From NCBI GenBank assembly GCA_964444915.1, contig CAYUIY010000010.1, positions 1 to 36,335 on the forward strand: 36,335 nt of DNA, written 5' to 3'. Source of the stretch: Anaerorudis sp964444915 (lineage in GTDB: Bacteria > Bacteroidota > Bacteroidia > Bacteroidales > Dysgonomonadaceae). A model generated the notes under the pieces. The model had not been told where the DNA came from. It saw only the letters and a program-made list of their open reading frames with translations, and ran no database searches. Shown here in pieces: positions 34,264 to 36,335 of the stretch. The number at the start of each line of letters is the position of its first letter. The stretch's first letter is position 1. Position numbers and translations under genes: made by a program.

Positions 34264-35139
34264 TTATTGTTTGTTGTCGCTTTTGGGTAATTTGGGACTT
34301 GCCTTTTCAATTTGTTTTTCTTCAGCAGCCACACGACGTTCAAGTTTTTTGATATCCTCGGCAGGCGGAAGATTCTCAGGCCTTATGCCTCGCTTCCCCA
34401 ACATTTCCCGCACACCGGTATTATTTTCGATGTGTTCTTGAGTAATAGGCTGTTCGCCATGCAGGTTTTTAGTTTCTACGTTGTAGTTGGTCATTTCGGT
34501 AGCCAGGTTTTTGGCAGCAATAGTCAAAGTAGGAAGAAAATCAGCCAACGGTCGATTCGACTTTATGCCAAGTCTGTTTTTCATATCTTCTGTAGTATGC
34601 CCACCAAATAACGCAGTATCACCTTTAGAGCGGATACGTCCGAAACCTTTATCATCAACACCGCGTTCATAGATATTTCGCGAAAGCTGCTTTTCGGCAG
34701 CTCGCAGTTTATCGCGGGTTGCAAGGCGGGAAATCAAATTGAGCCGTTCTTCAATCAATTCGGCTTTTCGGGTTTGAACGGCAAAATAGCTTTGAGCAAA
34801 GGCAATCTCCTCTTTTTTGGGATCACCGTTTTGTGCTATCAGGTAACAAGCATATCGTGTGAGCATATAATCGGTAATTTCGCGTTGACCACCTTTCCCA
34901 ATTTCGATCATTTTCGTGACCTCACGAAAATGATCATCCACATTGATATTCTGTGTTTTACATGACTCAACAGCTCTACCAATTGCTACCCGAAAATTCT
35001 CCCAACGGGCATATCCCAATGCAACCATCAATTCCCGTGCAAACCAAACTTCCACTTGTTCCTTACCATCATCACTTGTAATAAAGTGACCTATTTCATC
35101 GAAAACCGATTTTAATTGCGAAATACGAACCTTATCCAT
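34264..35139 (-). CDS. dinD: DNA-damage-inducible protein D (DinD)-like
   Basis: 291 residues, cytoplasmic. An N-terminal Bro/KilA-like region (EVWFARELMVALGYARWENF, DDHFREVTKMIEIGKGGQRE, ITDYMLTRYACYLIAQNGDP, QSYFAVQTRKAE) is followed by IYERGVDDKGFGRIRSKGD, FGGHTTEDMKNRLGI and RPLADFLPTLTIAAKNLATE, which together define the DinD family. The C-terminus is charged and lower in complexity. E. coli DinD is LexA-controlled and inhibits RecA filaments; in other bacteria the gene is frequently carried inside type I restriction operons. Here its neighbours are an HsdS-like scrap and a dead methylase, so it is probably a survivor of a lost restriction locus. No clear SOS box was identified upstream. 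Confidence 0.9.
   Translation of the reverse strand: MDKVRISQLKSVFDEIGHFITSDDGKEQVEVWFARELMVALGYARWENFRVAIGRAVESCKTQNINVDDHFREVTKMIEIGKGGQREITDYMLTRYACYLIAQNGDPKKEEIAFAQSYFAVQTRKAELIEERLNLISRLATRDKLRAAEKQLSRNIYERGVDDKGFGRIRSKGDTALFGGHTTEDMKNRLGIKSNRPLADFLPTLTIAAKNLATEMTNYNVETKNLHGEQPITQEHIENNTGVREMLGKRGIRPENLPPAEDIKKLERRVAAEEKQIEKASPKLPKSDNKQ
34906..34935. repeat. 30-bp perfect inverted repeat inside dinD
   Basis: Arms 34906-34919 (GATCATTTTCGTGA) and 34922-34935 are exact reverse complements around a 2-bp centre. It lies in the codons for DDHFREVTKMIE, a conserved stretch of DinD. It could be a protein-binding site or an mRNA hairpin, or a by-product of codon choice. Confidence 0.85.
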
Positions 35140-35841
35140 GTTTATTGATTGTTGTTAAGTTTGATTTTTAATAAATTTTCAAGATGTTGGCAATTGTGTT
35201 ATCGCATAATCCGTTGCCCTCTATATTGTCCACTTCGTTAATTCAACAGTTTTTTTGTTTCAACCTCAAAAATAAACAATTGAGTCCAACTTTGCAAGCA
35301 ATTCACGGTATTGTTTTTGTATTTTTTAGCAATACTGCCGCAATTTCGATACAAATGCAAATAAGCATTACGCACTCCAATCAAAAATGCACTCATCAAA
35401 TTTTTCGGAAAGTTCAAAAAATTGGCGTTTCTTCTGTGCATTCGTTATTATCAAAAACGGAAAAAGAATCGCATTTCATCCCCTATACATCCTCAAATCC
35501 TACACTTTCCTACACTTCCTACACTCTGCACCTGCTACGGTTTCCACGGTCCCAACAGTCCTATTTTCCTACAGTTCCTACGGTTCCCTACAGTCTTACA
35601 GTTCATACACTTCATGCGGACACTTATGACTCCTGCATCCCTTTGTGCCTCCCGAGTATCCCCATTTCCCCGGAATTTTACAAAATCCATGGATCTTTTT
35701 AAGGAAGCATTTTTATATCGACCCGTTGCTTTCCCGGCATTCCTTTATCAGCCTTAAGCGTATAACTCAAACGGACCACAAAAAGCAACAACAAATCAGC
35801 AATTGAGAATTAACCGGTTTCTTCATTGTCATACGTTGAAC
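35140..35841. other. 700-bp non-coding region with degenerate 9-10 bp repeats
   Basis: No convincing gene: the open frames on either strand have no known motif and unusual composition. A - strand frame at 35238-35441 might be gene debris. From about 35498 to 35615 the sequence is a run of imperfect short units such as CCTACACTT, CCTACAGTT, CTACGGTTT and CCTACGGTT, which keeps all three frames of that strand open for a while. The dinD promoter should be near 35140-35240, but no clear -7 box was found. Confidence 0.6.
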
Positions 35842-36335
35842 CTAATTTACTTCAAGATATTGCCAGGCGGGAAGCTGCGGAAATTTGGCATGAGGCTCTT
35901 TTTGATACCAAAAACAAGTTGAAGATATATCGGATTTCTGGGGCAAATACCTCCCTCCATGGCGCCAGCCCAAGTCCTGAATCGTGATGCGCAAATCCTT
36001 TTTAAAACGAACGGGATCCATTATATGCCACCGATAAAGCCCAAAACGCTGTCCTGCTTTATACGTCAGGTCAGCGGGTATTACCTGCACGAGTCCGCTG
36101 TAAGGGGTGGTAAAGGTGACATATTTTCCATTCCGGTCGAAATTGTACGAGCCACAAAAATAATCTTCTGTCCCCGTGCCACAAATCGTCGGAAATTTTG
36201 TGTCGCCATCAAGGAAGAATTTGATTTCTCCTTCGCCCCACCAACCATTGTTATTCACTTGCCATGCCAGATAAACCCCAACAAAATGCCCCGCTCCTTT
36301 CACATTATCGATAATCGTGTAATCCGACGTTTCGT
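35842..36335 (-). CDS. DUF2961 / GH172-family protein (5' end outside window)
   Basis: The C-terminal ~164 residues of a gene that enters from the right edge; the frame is open to the last base (ETSDYTIIDNVKGAGHFVGV). NNGWWGEGEIKFFLDGD followed by GTGTEDYFCGSYNF is the DUF2961 hallmark, with the acidic residues associated with catalysis in GH172. Later come YSGLVQVIPADL and GLYRWHIMDPVRF. GH172 enzymes act on fructofuranosides and D-arabinofuranosides, but Bacteroidota carry many uncharacterised paralogues, so the substrate is open. A start at 36303 (GTG) would be artificial because coding similarity continues upstream of it. It marks a further glycan-degrading gene next to the defence debris. 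Confidence 0.88.
   Translation of the reverse strand, partial: ETSDYTIIDNVKGAGHFVGVYLAWQVNNNGWWGEGEIKFFLDGDTKFPTICGTGTEDYFCGSYNFDRNGKYVTFTTPYSGLVQVIPADLTYKAGQRFGLYRWHIMDPVRFKKDLRITIQDLGWRHGGRYLPQKSDISSTCFWYQKEPHAKFPQLPAWQYLEVN

Noticed and set aside
35184..35702. 172-codon + strand ORF in the gap after dinD
   Set aside because: Composition is driven by the degenerate repeat tract, other frames are equally open, and no domain or signal is present.
1..36335. CRISPR array
   Set aside because: No set of regularly spaced identical repeats with unique spacers was seen; the hexamer tract and the 35.5-kb repeat run lack spacers.

Overview
The window looks like chromosomal DNA from a member of the Bacteroidales. 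The evidence is a SusC/SusD pair, many exported glycoside hydrolases with Bacteroidota-type lipoprotein signals, and promoter-like boxes that fit the Bacteroidota TAnnTTTG -7 element. Genus cannot be fixed from the sequence alone; Dysgonomonadaceae or Porphyromonadaceae-like bacteria are reasonable guesses.

Layout. (1) 1-3871, + strand: the tail of a GH29 alpha-L-fucosidase with a doubled C-terminal domain, a GHL10-type putative glycosidase and a GH123-like DUF4091 lipoprotein. (2) 3872-4482: a gene-poor, AT-rich convergent gap with two strong inverted repeats. (3) 4483-29435, - strand: one long polysaccharide utilization locus (PUL). In order of transcription it encodes an MFS sugar porter, a cytoplasmic DUF5107/TPR protein, SusC, SusD, GH97, a GH36 gene interrupted by an IS1182-family element, a second clan GH-D alpha-galactosidase-like enzyme, GH95, galactose mutarotase and GH2. 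A divergent AraC-type regulator (29599-30480, +) probably controls it. (4) 30542-30663: a 48-nt perfect palindrome and tRNA-Lys(TTT). (5) 30980-32404: ahcY, a core gene. (6) 32652-35139: what looks like defence-island debris: a decayed Eco57I-like methyltransferase with an embedded HUH (Y1/RAYT-like) transposase domain, an HsdS-like N-terminal scrap and DinD. (7) 35140-35841: a non-coding stretch with a degenerate 9-10 bp repeat. (8) 35842-36335: part of a GH172 (DUF2961) gene.

How the PUL should work (inference): SusCD imports oligosaccharides. Periplasmic or surface exo-enzymes remove alpha-galactose (GH97 with a retaining-type Asp, two GH36-like), alpha-L-fucose or L-galactose (GH95) and a beta-linked sugar (GH2). 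GalM interconverts the released hexose anomers, and the MFS porter takes monosaccharide into the cytoplasm. I see no endo-acting enzyme, so the target is probably a short, fucosylated and alpha-galactosylated glycan.

The most notable feature is rearrangement inside the PUL. A ~290-bp block made of the 3' end of GH36 plus the 5' end of galM is present twice, 5.0 kb apart, bracketing a two-gene cassette (second GH36-like enzyme plus GH95). The left copy carries a 162-bp in-frame deletion. The right copy leaves a 44-codon galM stub whose stop overlaps the next start codon (ATGA). The IS1182 element has landed in the signal-peptide codons of GH36 with a 6-bp target duplication (ATAATT), and it supplies a replacement in-frame TTG start that overlaps the transposase stop. 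GH95 carries an N-terminal scrap of a SusC-type carboxypeptidase-regulatory domain. Together these show a PUL remodelled by duplication, IS insertion and domain capture.
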